Source: Naganishia liquefaciens
Lineage: Eukaryota > Basidiomycota > Tremellomycetes > Filobasidiales > Filobasidiaceae
NCBI GenBank assembly: GCA_013423385.1
Contig: BLZA01000016.1
Coordinates: 62,001-126,000 of the forward strand
DNA: 64,000 nt
Reading direction: 5' to 3'
Both the position numbers and the translations under genes were made by a program. This document shows positions 1-11,340 of the stretch, piece by piece. Below the pieces are notes generated by a model that did no database searches, was not told where the DNA came from, and saw nothing but the letters and a program-made list of their open reading frames with translations. The first letter of the stretch is position 1; every line of letters starts with the position of its first letter.

Positions 1-3000
1 CTGGTCAGTCGTCTGCAGTCCGGCGACCTTTCGTAAACGCTGACACCTCGTGGTCAACTCTCGACGCAAAAAGTGTTCCTGCAATTCCGGGTGCAGTCGG
101 GTGTCGAGCAAGATGACGGCATCGTCGTCGGTATTTGGGTCAAAGTCCTTGGCTGTCGAGTCGACGTATCGAGTCACAATCAAGTCGCCTGCGACGAGCG
201 GAATACCGTCGACACTGATTTCACCGGTCTGGGCATAACGCTTGACGTCGTCCGAAGGCAGATCCGGCAAAGCCTTCTTGACCCGACCGAGGTCCTTTCG
301 AAGCTTCTTGCCGAGAACTGGCCATTCAGCGGAAGCCTTGTACTTGATGCCCATGCTTTCTTCGTCCGACGTCAAAGTCAACTCAAAGACGTTCATCTCG
401 TCCAAAATGTAGCCCTCGAGAGCCTTGACATCTGCCAAATATTCCGGGTCGTGGTGGAAGACAATGAGCTCTTTGAGCGGCTGCAAGTCAAGTCAGCGAG
501 GTGAAAACGACAGCAGACGCTCTCGACTCACCTGCTTGACCGCGATTCGCCGTCTGTCGCGAACGATTCGGACAAGTTCAATGATGGCCTGCATCCTGGT
601 GACTTGACGCTCGACGACCGGGTCAAAGTATTCCTCTCGCACCTCAGGGTACATGATGAAATGCACCGATCGAATATCGTCGTCGGTGTTTTTGGGGGGA
701 GGCGCGAAGGGAAGAAGACCATGGTAGAGGTTCTCGGCCGTGAACGGTGTAAAGGATGACTGCAACACGATCAGATCCCGCCCTACTTTGTCGTGAACGT
801 GTCCGGACTCACAAGAGTAAGGCAGAGCGTGTACAACGTCTCGAACAACGTGTTGAGCGCCGCAACGGTATCGTCGTGACCGTTCTCGCCCTTGAGACGG
901 GTTCGGTTGAATCGGATGTACCAATTCGTCAGCTCGTCGATGAGGGCAAGCAGACGCGGCACGACAGTGTACAATCGGTAAGCTGCGATACCAGTCAGCA
1001 ACGAAAAACCCGGGTAGGTGACACCGACGTACCCTCCATTTCCGTCTTGACATGCTTGATCAACGATTGACATCGGGCAAGGATCCATCGGTCCATCACG
1101 TTCTCCGACTTTTTCGCTGCCGGGTCGTACACAAAGTGCTTGCCGTGCGTCCTCTCGTACAACTCGGCCTGCGCCAAGAAGAATCGGAACGAGTTGATCC
1201 ATTTGCCAATAACCGTGTTTCGGACCTCTCGGACGCCTTCGTCCTTGAAGACCAAGTTGTCTCCACGCACGACGGGCGAGTTGACGAGGTACAAACTGAT
1301 GTTGAAGTGTCAGCCCAAGCCCGGCTTGCTTGGCTCTTGGACCTACCGAAGAGCATCACATCCGTATTGATCGATAATGTCTTCAGGATCCGGGTAGTTT
1401 TTCAAACTCTTGCTCATCTTCTTTCCATCTCGTCCGAGAACCAGACCGGAAACAATCAAGTTCTTCCATGGCGCGGTGTCAAACAGATGTGTTCCGAGTA
1501 CCAAGAGAGTGTAGAACCATCCTCGGGTCTGGTCAATACCCTCCGAGACGAAATCTGCGGGGAAAGCCTTGTGGAACTGCGCATCGGAGAACTCGAAGGG
1601 GTAGTGCTGCTGTCCATAAGGCATGCTGAGGAATCCCTCAGTCAGCGGAAATTTACAAAAAAGGGACCGCAACCGCTCACCTTCCCGATTCGAACCAGCA
1701 GTCAAAGACTTCTTCAATTCGCTTGAGCATGCCCTTGCCCTGCTGAGACGGGATCAAGATGGGATCAATGTTCTCCCTGTGGAGATCAGTAATGTCATCT
1801 CGACCCGATAGCTGCTTGAGCTCTTCGACGGAAGAAACACAGACAATCTGCAAAACTCGTGTAAGCCCGCTATCCCACGCGGCTCGCGAGCGGCGTGACT
1901 CACCTCCTCCATGTCCTCGCTCACCCAGAGGGGAATAGGCGTGCCCCAGTATCGGTTTCGCGAAATGTTCCAGTCCCGGGCGTTTCGCAGCCATCCACCG
2001 AATCGTCCCTCCTTGACATACTCGGGCACCCATCGGGTCTTGGAGTTGTTGGCAACAAGACGATCACGCATTTCCTCGACCTTGACCATCCATACGGGAA
2101 TCGCACGGTAGATCAATGGTGTTCCGGATCTCCAACAGAAGGGGTACGAATGCTTGATGGAGCCGGCAACGACAATCTTCTTCTGATCCTTGAGCATGGC
2201 AATAATGTTCTTGTCGGCGTCCTTGACATGCTGGCCCTTGAAGTCGGTCACGGGGTCGATGAATCGACCGGCATCGTCCAAGGGGCACGGCGGCATCTCC
2301 TCCTTGGCGACGATTCCGGTAGCGATAGCAATTCGGTAATCATCTTCACCGAATGCCGGGGCTTGATGGACGATACCGGTACCCGAGCCCGCCTCGACGT
2401 AAGCGTCGCAGACCACTCGGTACGCCTTGTCCTCGTATTGCTCGGTAAAGTAGTCAAACAATGGCGTGTACCTCCAGCCCTTCATGTCTTCACCCTTGAA
2501 CTTGCCAACGACCTTGTACTTTGGCTTTTTCGGGTCTTGCTTCTTGTTGGAGAGTTCGGGGAAGAGCGTGCCAATTAATTCTTCCAAGAGGATGAAGCAT
2601 CGGTCCCGCGTGAGGTCTTGGATCTTGACGTAGGTGAATTCCGGGTTGACACAGAGCGCCAAGTTGGAGGGCAACGTCCAGGGCGTCGTCGTCCAGGCCA
2701 AGAGGGAAGTTTCCGGGTCATCCACAAGCTCAAAGGCGACAGTGACTGCGGGATGCGTCAGTTGGAGGGATCGTAGGACTGTCCGCACGACTTACCGGCA
2801 GGATCAAAGACATCTCGGTAATCGTCACCGGCCTCAAAGTTACTCAGGGGAGTGGTACATCCCGTCGAGTACGGCATCACTCGCAATCCACGGTAGACCT
2901 GGTTCTTCTTCCACAACTGTCCAAACACCCACCAAACACTTTCCATAAACTTGGGATCCATGGTGATGTATCCATTTTCAAAGTCTATCCATCGTCCCAT

Positions 3001-3526
3001 CTTTTCGACAATGTGCTGCCATTCGCCGGCATATTTGAGCACAATTTTCCGGCATTCGGCATTGTACTTGTCGATTCCCATGTTCATGACGTCGTCCTTT
3101 GACTTGATATTGAGCATCTTGTCAATCTGGTGCTCGACGGGCAGACCGTGGGTATCCCATCCGAATCGTCGCTCGACGTGGTGTCCGGTCGTGTAGGCGT
3201 ATCGCGTGACCATATCCTTGATCGTGCCCAAAAGCAAGTGTCCGTAATGCGGCAAACCCGTGGCGAACGGCGGACCATCGTAGAATCGGAATTCCCCCTT
3301 GCCCTCGCCCTTTTCAAACCTCTCCTTGCTCAGCTTCTGACCCGTCTGGAACGCGTCAATGGACCGCCAGAATTCGAGAATCTTTTGGTCGTCGGCGGGG
3401 AAAGTGACGGGCTTGAGCGCTGGGGAAGAGACCTCGCATGAGCGCAGGAACGCGGCGGTGAGCATTCAAACTATACATACGATCATACGGCAAGAGCCCC
3501 GCGGCGGTCTTTGAAGCGGCTGCCAT
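1..3526 (-). CDS. ILS1: Cytosolic isoleucyl-tRNA synthetase, 3' end beyond the window
   Basis: Class I aminoacyl-tRNA synthetase that charges tRNA-Ile in the cytosol. The catalytic core shows the HIGH-type motif as PHYGH, the WDTHGLP block and a perfect KMSKS in [19 protein letters not shown]. The anticodon-binding part follows ([20 protein letters not shown]). The start at 3526 gives [15 protein letters not shown] and joins in frame to exon 2. I see eight introns: 3420-3480, 2746-2795, 1848-1903, 1626-1680, 1296-1346, 983-1032, 760-812 and 481-531. All are GT-AG, and removing each restores the family sequence. There is no mitochondrial presequence, which fits the cytosolic enzyme. The C-terminal domain runs off base 1, so the stop is not seen. 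Confidence 0.97.
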
Positions 3527-3916
3527 TTTTCTCTTTTCTCCCAATGAGGTTGGTGCAGGGTGCGACTAGGCACGACCGGGACGCTTGTGCTACCGGTGTT
3601 TTAGTGTGAGCGGCAGCTCGTAGAGGGATGCAGCACGGGCCTGACAAAGGAACCCGCGCCGTCGGACGACCAGTTGACTCGCTTCCCACCGGTTTGATCA
3701 GCCGCGTGCGCCAACTTTTCTTCGCGTCAACGGAACGAAAGCGCGTCGGGCCAGCGAGTTAAGCGCACGGGAGCGGCTTGAGGGGGCGATTCAACGGGGA
3801 TCTAGACATCATTGTATGCATGGCTGTACAAGACGCTTTGTAGCGAACCACTTGCACATTCTAGAGCTTATCCTGCAGCTTGGTACAACTGTGCTTTGCC
3901 ATATCCGGGAATCTCC
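3527..3916. other. Intergenic, ILS1 promoter and 3' flank of the dehydrogenase gene
   Basis: About 390 bases between two minus-strand genes. I see no coding exon with usable splice sites, no RNA gene and no clear TATA element upstream of the ILS1 start. It presumably holds the ILS1 5' UTR and promoter. Confidence 0.6.
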
Positions 3917-5322
3917 TTACAGCGAGAGCTCTGCGGGCATCGCTGCTCCCTCCACCCCTGCGACAACATTCCTCGCACCTATACAAAGCATGAGAACTCC
4001 TCCACGCCTCTGTGGCCATCAACTCACAAAGAACAGCCATCCCATTCCTGCTCTCCCTGTCTGCTGATCCAATGTGCGGTAGAACGACACACTTTGGCTC
4101 CAAAACAAGCGGATGGTCTGCCGGAATATTCGGTTCGCCTGCAATGACATCTAGACCTGCCGCAAAGATCTTTGAATCCCGCAGAGCGTTTGCGAGAGCG
4201 TCCGAGTCGACAATAGGACCCTGAGAGGGCAATAAGCAAAAGAAGCAACACTGACCATCACTTCCGTGCTCACCCTTGCGACATTGATCAATACACTGTC
4301 CCTTTTCATCAAGTTCAAAAACGCCTCGTTGACCATTCCCTTGGTACTTTCGTTGAGACTGCAAAGCACAATCAACACGTCCGATTGGGCCGCCAGTACC
4401 TGCGCCTCGACCCTCGTCACCTCCACGCCGAACTTGCGCGTATGCTCCTGGTCGATCTCCCCCTGATTCGAACGAGCGCGCGAAGAGGTATAGATACACC
4501 TCGGCAGCGGCGTCGCCGACGTCGGCGGCTGCGTAAAAGCCAAAAGACGATGAAGCGTACACTGCGAGATTCGTCCGAACCCGAGAAAGCCAATGGTGAG
4601 CGAAGCCCGAGACAGGGCTGGGCCCGTCAGGAGAAAGGGTGACCAGGGCGTTTGTGGCCATTGCCCGTCTTGCACGAGCTTGATGGCTTCTCCTGCACGA
4701 CGCATGGCCATGAGAACAAGGAGAACTGCAGTGTCGGCGACTGATGGAAAGACTGTCAGGAAAAATCTTGGGAAGGCGGGTTGGAAAGGTATGCCTTGTG
4801 CGCACCTGCATCGTTGAGTACGCCCGGTGTATGCCCTGCACGAATGTTGCGTGCTTTGATGGCCATGGTATCAAAATGATCTAACCTCGGATGTCAGCTG
4901 GAGACGTTAATTTCAAAAGACCGCACACTGACCATACCCGACGCTGAACGTAGACACGACCTTGAGATTCGGCCCAGCTATAATCCATCCGGCTCAGCAA
5001 AGAGAGGAAGAGAGAGAGAGAATCCGATACGATACCACTCACCGGCATCCAACAGCTCATCATCCACCCTATCGGCCATCATCACGCAGATTCCCGCTGC
5101 GTCCTTGACGTTGTCCAGCACCCAAGATCTCGGCGGCGGAGTGGTTTCCGGCCAAACGACAAGCTACACTCGAGGGGTTGTGAGCTTTTCGACGCAATCA
5201 GAGTTGGAAAAGAGACTAGCCTCGTATCCGGAATGCTTCAAGATCCCCATCGCCTCTTTGCCCATATCGCGGCATACTACAATCTTTCCCTTTGCGGGGG
5301 AACCGCTTGATGGAGATGCCAT
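3917..5322 (-). CDS. D-2-hydroxyacid dehydrogenase, glyoxylate/hydroxypyruvate reductase type
   Basis: NAD(P)H-dependent reduction of glyoxylate or hydroxypyruvate (GRHPR family). The model has 7 exons, 1065 nt, 354 residues. It starts at 5322 (MASPSSGSPAKGKIVV) and ends with AELSL then TAA. The nucleotide-binding loop reads GFLGFGRIS. The catalytic Arg is in NVARG, the Glu in IAGEPNIP and the His in LPHIGSA. Introns: 5164-5220, 4978-5042, 4881-4932, 4741-4805, 4221-4273 and 3979-4027. Intron 1 can only keep the frame and the family sequence (HSGYE then LVVWPE) if it uses a GC donor (GCTAGT). The last Gly of the usual GxGxxG is Ser here. I see no targeting signal, so the compartment is unknown. 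Confidence 0.9.
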
Positions 5323-6035
5323 GAGTCGAGCTGACGAGTCCGGTGAATATTCCAATCCAGGTGTTGACTTGTAGTTCCCTTGCCGAGTATGTCGAATCCT
5401 AAACGTTGCAGAGCACGATGGACGTAATGTGCACTGCCCGTCGATACAAGCTGTCGCGAGAACACTTTGGGCATTCGACAACACGCACGACGACCGCTCC
5501 TTCGGCATCGATCGGCCCGGCTTGCCCTTCATGTGCCATGACGGCCATGCGACCAAGTGGGTGTCGGATCTCCTGCCAATAAAAATACTATGATGGGTCA
5601 GAAACCCTGTCGGCAAGTCGGTTTCACAATGCCGCGACAGGTCCTAGGCATGATTGGCTGCAGCAGGTTCAAAGATGATATCCGGCTGACATCAGGATGA
5701 CTATTCTTCTCGAAAGAGAACCTGAAAGCATGTACGATGGCATCATCTTACGCTCGACGCGTTCTCAAGATTTCTTGCATATGCGAGGCTGTGGTCCTTC
5801 TAGCCTCGCTGCTGTCATCTACACCCATGAAGTTTCCTTCATGTAGGTTGAACAATATCGCCTCATCGGTTTGGGGTACCACCCTGCGACGGCTAGTCCT
5901 GACGCCGAACAACGACCGCAATTGGGCCCTGCCGCACAGCCCATTCGTCAGAGTAGCGATGTTGTTCTGCGTATGCATTGCGATTGCCCACTTGAAAATA
6001 GTACAACCCCAGGACATCCCCACACCCATTGCCGC
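5323..6035. other. Intergenic, dehydrogenase promoter and PHB1 3' flank
   Basis: About 710 bases. Open frames on both strands here look like chance: no family match, no flanking splice sites, and one is antisense to the PHB1 tail. I see no RNA gene or repeat. Confidence 0.55.
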
Positions 6036-7238
6036 CTACTGGTTGACCGGCACGTTCATCAACATGCCCGCATTACCCGCCGGCAGATACGTCACGTTCC
6101 TCGATCCAGCAAGTGAGGTAGCTGCACAGAAAACCGAATGCTTAGCCCATTTTAGCGGATATCAGAGGAAGAACAACTCACCGATATCCTTGGATGCCTC
6201 GATACGCCTGAATTGCACGAACGCTTCGCCGGCGCGGTTCAGTGCTTTGGAAATGGTGGCGGCGGCTTCGGCTTCACCCTCAGCTCGGATGACGGCTGCT
6301 TGTCGTTCTTGTTCAGCCTGCGGGATGAGGGAATCAGCAAAGAACAGAAACAATGGGGTTGATGGCAAAGTCGATGGACTATCGAGACGAGATCCGCCGA
6401 GGTGCTTGGAAGACATTCCTGCAGACGACGAAGCCGATTTGTGCTAGGGAGGAGCCCGAGCACGTACCTTTTCAACGACAAACTTTGCTCGCTCGGCGTC
6501 CTGCTGTGCGATCTGCTTCTGCTCAACGGCAGTGGTGAACTCTTTACCGAAACTGGAGATACGTCAATCCTCAATCTTGGCAAGAAATGTCCATGGCGCT
6601 CACGTCATATGGGTCTGTAAACAGGGACATCAGAAACGGCAGATGACCACTCGCTCCGTATCGACTCACAATGCTGACATCCTCCAACAAGATGTTGAAT
6701 TCCCTCGCCCGCTGCATGAGGTCTGCCCGAATCCTTGCACTGACGACCTCTCTCTGCGTAATCAACTCGGCCGCATCAAACTGCGCCACCGTGGCCTTCA
6801 ACACCTCATTTCCAATACTCGGCAACACCCTCTCATCGTAATCCAAACCCAAGTTCTGATAAATCTTGGGCAAGACAGCGACATCGGGCCGCGACATGAC
6901 ACGCAACGTCAAGCTAACCATCTGCATATCCTTGCTACCCGTCGTTGTCGAGATGTTACGCGGCTTGATACGGACATCGTACAGGATGGCGCGTTGCAGT
7001 CCCGGAATGAGGAAATGGGTGCCTTCGCCGGTGGCGGTGGATTTGACACCGGAGAAACGGTCGAACATGACGGCGCGGTAACCTCCGGGGACATCGTAGA
7101 TGGATGATTGCAAGACAGCAGCGCCGAGTGCGAGAGGGACTGGAATGGGGGACACAAAGTTCAGCGTTTAGCCGTCTCGCGCAGCGCACAACGGAACGTA
7201 CCGGCAAACCTGCCAATAGAGTTTCCAAGACCGGCCAT
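6036..7238 (-). CDS. PHB1: Prohibitin 1 (inner mitochondrial membrane scaffold)
   Basis: Subunit of the PHB1/PHB2 ring complex in the mitochondrial inner membrane, which stabilises new respiratory subunits and regulates the m-AAA protease. Six exons total 825 nt (274 residues), the normal family length. Visible family blocks: [18 protein letters not shown], the PHB domain ([17 protein letters not shown]), the coiled-coil [20 protein letters not shown] and the tail [17 protein letters not shown]. Introns: 7140-7201, 6615-6669, 6553-6603, 6318-6467 and 6122-6181. Exon 3 is only 11 nt (6604-6614) and supplies the codons for THMT. The frame stays open upstream of the chosen ATG to another ATG at 7430. 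I prefer 7238 because [13 protein letters not shown] matches prohibitin N-termini in length. Confidence 0.96.
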
Positions 7239-7987
7239 GATGTGTGCTGCGTGAGTATTGGGCAGTCTACAGTGCCAGCAATAGTGCTCTTCCGGATTGA
7301 CCACTTGCACTTTCGAGGCGAGCCTACGGTCCAACGCGATCTCGATCGTCCGGACACGCTGACGAATTCTGGCGGGAGCATTGGGCCGGCGGGCGCGCTT
7401 CTTCTCGTCAAGCGCACTCGGCTGAGACATGAGCTTCCCCTATTCGCCTTCTTGTCGTCTTCGCGACCGGTCATAACAAAGTTGGCGCTGGATTCTCTCG
7501 CCGTGGTAAGCTTGGCCCAAGCCTGGGATGGGAAAAATTAATTTGCCCTGCAGGATCCACGCGCAAGCACGCACTTTGTCGATAATATGATGTCACATAG
7601 CTGTCCTTTGATCGGGTCTCCGGTTCGAACCTTTCTCATCGTGGACACCTCTAGATTTTCAGAGGTCAGGCGCGAGTACACAGTTCGGCGATGGTATGAT
7701 GACATCGCTTTCCTTTGATCGGATCTGCGGTTCGACACTTTCCATTGTGAGCGATTTTTCACGCGATTTTTCACTCAATCCCCTGGTTTTGCGGAAACAT
7801 AAATATGAATAAGGGGATTGCACTGGTAGCCCAAAAACGATAACATGGCCGGCTGTAATCTCCAATTGTCCTTTCTCGTCTATCTTCAAGTGATACGGAA
7901 GCAGGGGGAGTGTGAAAGGGCCCAATCTCTATCTTCGACATCAGGGATCTTCACTCTGCCTATTCTCCCAAACCAAAAATCAAAAGA
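7239..7987. other. Divergent intergenic region with a local duplication
   Basis: About 750 bases between PHB1 (minus) and the next gene (plus). It should hold both promoters. It contains an imperfect tandem duplication listed separately, and an open frame in phase with PHB1 from 7430. I see no other gene. Confidence 0.6.
7561..7749. repeat. Imperfect direct duplication of about 80 bases
   Basis: Copy 1 is 7561-7643 and copy 2 is 7670-7749. Both share TATGATG, then TCCTTTGATCGG, then GGTTCGA(AC) and CTTTC in the same order and spacing, with scattered differences. The GGTTCGA core resembles a pol III B box, but I see no tRNA fold and no good A box. Confidence 0.65.
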
Positions 7988-8894
7988 ATGAAGTATAGAA
8001 GGCCATACACTCGAGACAAACGGCGGGGCAAGGGTACTGGAAGCAAGCCAGGAGTCGGAAGTGGATCGACAAGTACTCGCTCATCTACGGCGCCAAACGC
8101 GGTGTCGACCGGTGTGCAAAGCGGGTCTATCTCAAAAGCTCCGTCCAGTTCCGAAACAAGTCGATTCGACGCCTCTGCAAACACTCGCAGATTGGCATCG
8201 CTTCTATCTTCAACAACATTGAACACCGCTCAGGAAGAAAAGACAGGTCAATGGGGCGAAGTGTCTGAGACGGATTCAAGCCGAAACGAAGCGATGGCAA
8301 CGCTTAAGGGCCTGCTAAATATCGACCAGACGGAGGACAGCATCATGTCTGGAGTTGATTGCATGGCGATTACTGCAAAAGGTCTGCGGATGTGTGGGAA
8401 AATCGCATGAAAGTCTAATCGCTGATAGTCCTGCATGTGTCTCAGAAGAGGAAGAAAAAAAGAAGAAAGCGCATGATACGGAAAAGGTGATGGAGTTCCT
8501 ACTCCATCTCACTCGAGAAAGATATGCCCGCTACCCAGAAAGGTTGGACCGCGGAGAAGAGATTCAATTTGCGGAGGTATTCAACGCAGAATTGCAAGGT
8601 TGGGAAGCCTTCAATGGTGAATATCACAAGTGGCCGGAAGTGAATTGCCTGATCTGCATCACTCCCATCACGTCGTACAATGTCAAGGAATTCGTACAAC
8701 AGCTCGCTCCTCTTCAATCGCTTCCATGTGACGTCGAAAACATCTGGAAAGAGCTCCATGGAAAGTGGAAGGACCCAAAATACATCTGTGACACAATCCT
8801 GCGAGCGCTACTCGGTTTCATGGACAGCCGGTTGGAGGCCTTGGGAGCGCGGGAGGAGGAACTCGCAGCCGAATTCAAGAGGATTGACATATGA
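7988..8894 (+). CDS. Hypothetical protein with basic N-terminus
   Basis: Two exons (7988-8381 and 8446-8894), 843 nt, 280 residues. The intron 8382-8445 has GT-AG ends and a GCTGAT branch-like site, and its removal joins AITAK to EEEKKKKAHDTEK in frame. The N-terminal 90 residues are Ser/Thr/Gly-rich and start with a basic run (MKYRRPYTRDKRRGKGTG), which could be a nuclear or mitochondrial signal. The C-terminal half looks globular and helical (FLLHLTRERYARYPERLDRG; ICDTILRALLGFMDSRLEAL). I do not recognise the family. It is transcribed away from PHB1. Confidence 0.65.
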
Positions 8895-9402
8895 AGAGAG
8901 CCAAATCTTGAGGATTCCGGGTGTTCAATTCTATTGTAAGTGTCACATTCGCTCAAAGCTCATGAGGCCGCTGACCTCGAGAATCTTGGACTCTGACAAC
9001 CTCTGAAACCATGCTTGATGTAACGGATGCGGGGAAAGATCCCGGTTGAAGAATCGCGAAGTATCTTTTCAATGCAATCTATGTCGATAGCTTCAGCTTT
9101 ATCTTTCTTGATTTCTCGATGTATTCTCCGATGGCTTATGAATATGAACTGTGACAAAGAATCGACTCGCTATCTATGCAGGATAACACGATTGGGATTA
9201 TGACTAGTGTCCGGCAACCTAAAAAGCAATATACCGAAAGCCGTGCGCGTTTGCGACTCACTGAAGCAGCAATGGCCACCATTTGCGACTTCAATGGTGG
9301 TAGTAGCCCTTAAGAATGATTTCTGCCCAACCAGTACATTGCCTTACAGCTATCTCTCTGTGATTGTCCATATCTTGGCCCGTGCAAGCATAACCGCTAG
9401 TC
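8895..9402. other. Convergent intergenic region
   Basis: About 510 bases between the 3' ends of a plus and a minus gene. No coding signal, repeat or RNA gene seen. Confidence 0.6.
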
Positions 9403-10480
9403 TCAGCAATGCCAAGTACCGTTCCTAGGCTTCCCGACCTCCTCATACACCTCCTCTATCCCGAGACCCAAACACAAGTCCAGCGCGACCAAGTCTAAGC
9501 CCTTTTGCTTGAGCACGTTGACTCCATAAGGAACCACTTCGTTGACAGTCGAATTGTAAACGCTGTGTTCCAAGACAATATCGCCTCCTGCAACTTGGTC
9601 GTAGACGCCCTTGCAATAGTCGGGAGTGGCACCAGAACCGTCTTTAGTGTCTCGGTTCCACATGATAAGCCCGGTATATCCTCTTTGTTGAAGAACCCCA
9701 ACGAGGTCGTCGTTATACTATACGATCCGTCAGTCGCTTTGAAGATCTGGTATCATTGTGAACTCACCTCTCCGTAGGGAGGCCTGAAGAGACGAGGGCG
9801 CTTTGGTAGTCGTGGTCAGCTCGTGCGATAAAAGCTTTGCCTGGACAACTCACCAAGCCGAGGATCCGGATGAAAGCTTTTTCGATTAGAGCGAGCTCGT
9901 CGTGCCTGAGCTACAATAAGCTATTGAAAACCCGAGCCTAGCATCGTGGACGTACATCTGATCGACGGACAAGGTCGTCATGTGATGATGAGACCAACTA
10001 TGGCTTGCCACGATCGACTGAGCTCATGACAAGATGAGCAAACACATGATGAGCAAAGCATGACGAGGGGGCCAGAGGCCATCGAGACATACCCCGTTAG
10101 CATGCAGAGCCCGGATTTCATCGACGTGATCGTAAATGCAGCCAAAGTCTGAGTGAAAACGGTCAGCTGTGAAGCTATAAGATGCTCGTCGTGCTTACTG
10201 TTGCCATTCAGAAAGAACGTAGCGTTGGACTTTGAGTCCAGGAGGTGATCGGCGATATTTTGCTCGAAGTTATTGTAAGGCCCATCTGCCTCGACCGGTA
10301 AATCATCGTATTCGAGTGGCTCTTAGTATACATACCATCAAACGTAAGGGCTACCTGACTACTGTTAGCGCACTTGGTGTAGACTTGAAGACTCTGTTTT
10401 GTGAGTCGAGTTGGCGCGGCGGAGATGGGCAAAGCCGACAAGGCAATAGCGGCGGCGCTCAAGGCGATCTTGCTGAGCAT
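9403..10480 (-). CDS. Secreted polysaccharide deacetylase (chitin-deacetylase-like, CE4), copy 1
   Basis: NodB-domain metal-dependent de-N-acetylase acting on chitin or chitooligosaccharides outside the cell. A signal peptide opens the protein (MLSKIALSAAAIALSALP). An in-frame codon upstream of this Met is GTG, so 10480 is the start. The motifs are intact: ALTFDDGPY with the catalytic Asp, the metal-binding SHSWSH (H-x3-H) and RPPYGE. The tail is NGTWHC then TGA at 9403. It is split by several short introns (first donor at 10335) at positions also used in copies 2 and 3. No GPI signal or transmembrane tail is seen, so it is probably secreted or loosely wall-bound. First of three tandem copies. 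Confidence 0.9.
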
Positions 10481-10550
10481 GTCGAGCACGTGGATCTCAA
10501 TAGAGGTGGGAAATGATGGAATGTCGAGGGAGGTTCCTCAGGACTCTCAT

Positions 10551-10557
10551 GATATAG
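10551..10557 (-). promoter_or_regulatory. Possible TATA element of deacetylase copy 1
   Basis: CTATATC on the minus strand, about 70-75 bases before the ATG at 10480. Copies 2 and 3 have better TATA elements at a similar distance. Confidence 0.35.
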
Positions 10558-10693
10558 GAGAAACGCGACGATGATCCGATGAACGTCTCTTGGCTGTCTC
10601 CAAATGCTGACATCGAGCTTCCCATCACCTTGGTCTTGAATATCGTCGTTCAAGGTGCCAAGGCTGAGGTGTTTCCCCGCAATCCAGTGATGA

Positions 10694-11340
10694 TCACGCC
10701 TGCCATACCTCAACATCGAGTATCTGGATTGAACTTGCGTCGTCTACCATCTTGCGAGTCGTCGGAGCCATATTCAGTGTCAGGGCACAGCCCGTTCTCC
10801 ATCCCTGAGTAAATCCGTTGAGCCAAGAACTGTTGGCTTGAGCGTTGTGTGTCACATTCATCCAGTACCCAGTGTTTCGATGCAAGGCCAAGCTGATGAA
10901 AGACGATGTCAGCAGTCACAGCACATGACACTACTCTGAGACATACTTTACCAATCGTCGGGTTCAAGCTGCTTCGAACCGGAAATCAGAACCGGCAGAG
11001 CAATGTTCTGAAAGGACCGAGGTGTCAGCAGCGGATTCATGTCATGCTATGCTCCATATCGTCAGTGAACGATATGCGGCAACGTAAGATCCGGATCAGC
11101 CATGAGAGATCAAGATGTTACTGAGACGGGGGCGGGTCCCAAGCTCGCGGAAGCTGACGACATACAACATGGGCGGCACTGTGGATCCGGCCCGACGCTG
11201 ACATTTCTATGACTTCCGCTGTAATGGGATCCAAATCCTGTAGGCCATAGCCCGATAGTGGGCGGAATCACGTCCGTCTGCAATGCCATGACGGCCTGGA
11301 TATGGGAATCCACCGTCCGATTACTGCACCCAAGATGGAT
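10694..11340 (-). pseudogene. Remnant or poorly resolved gene between deacetylases 1 and 2
   Basis: Three stretches on the minus strand read like exons with plausible splice edges. One covers about 11165-11335 (VMALQTDVIPPTIGLWPTGF), one about 10971-11010 (NIALPVLISGSKQLEPDD), and a last one runs from about 10894 to the TGA at 10694 (HRNTGYWMNVTHNAQANSSW). I could not find a 5' exon with an ATG in a compatible phase. I do not recognise the family. It is either the decayed remains of a gene or a gene whose start I cannot resolve. Confidence 0.4.

Noticed and set aside
73-504. 143-codon plus-strand frame at the left edge
   Set aside because: Antisense to the C-terminal part of ILS1, which is confirmed by family sequence and splice sites.
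7600-7640. tRNA gene suggested by GGTTCGAACC
   Set aside because: No cloverleaf stems, acceptor pairing or proper A box could be drawn on either strand.
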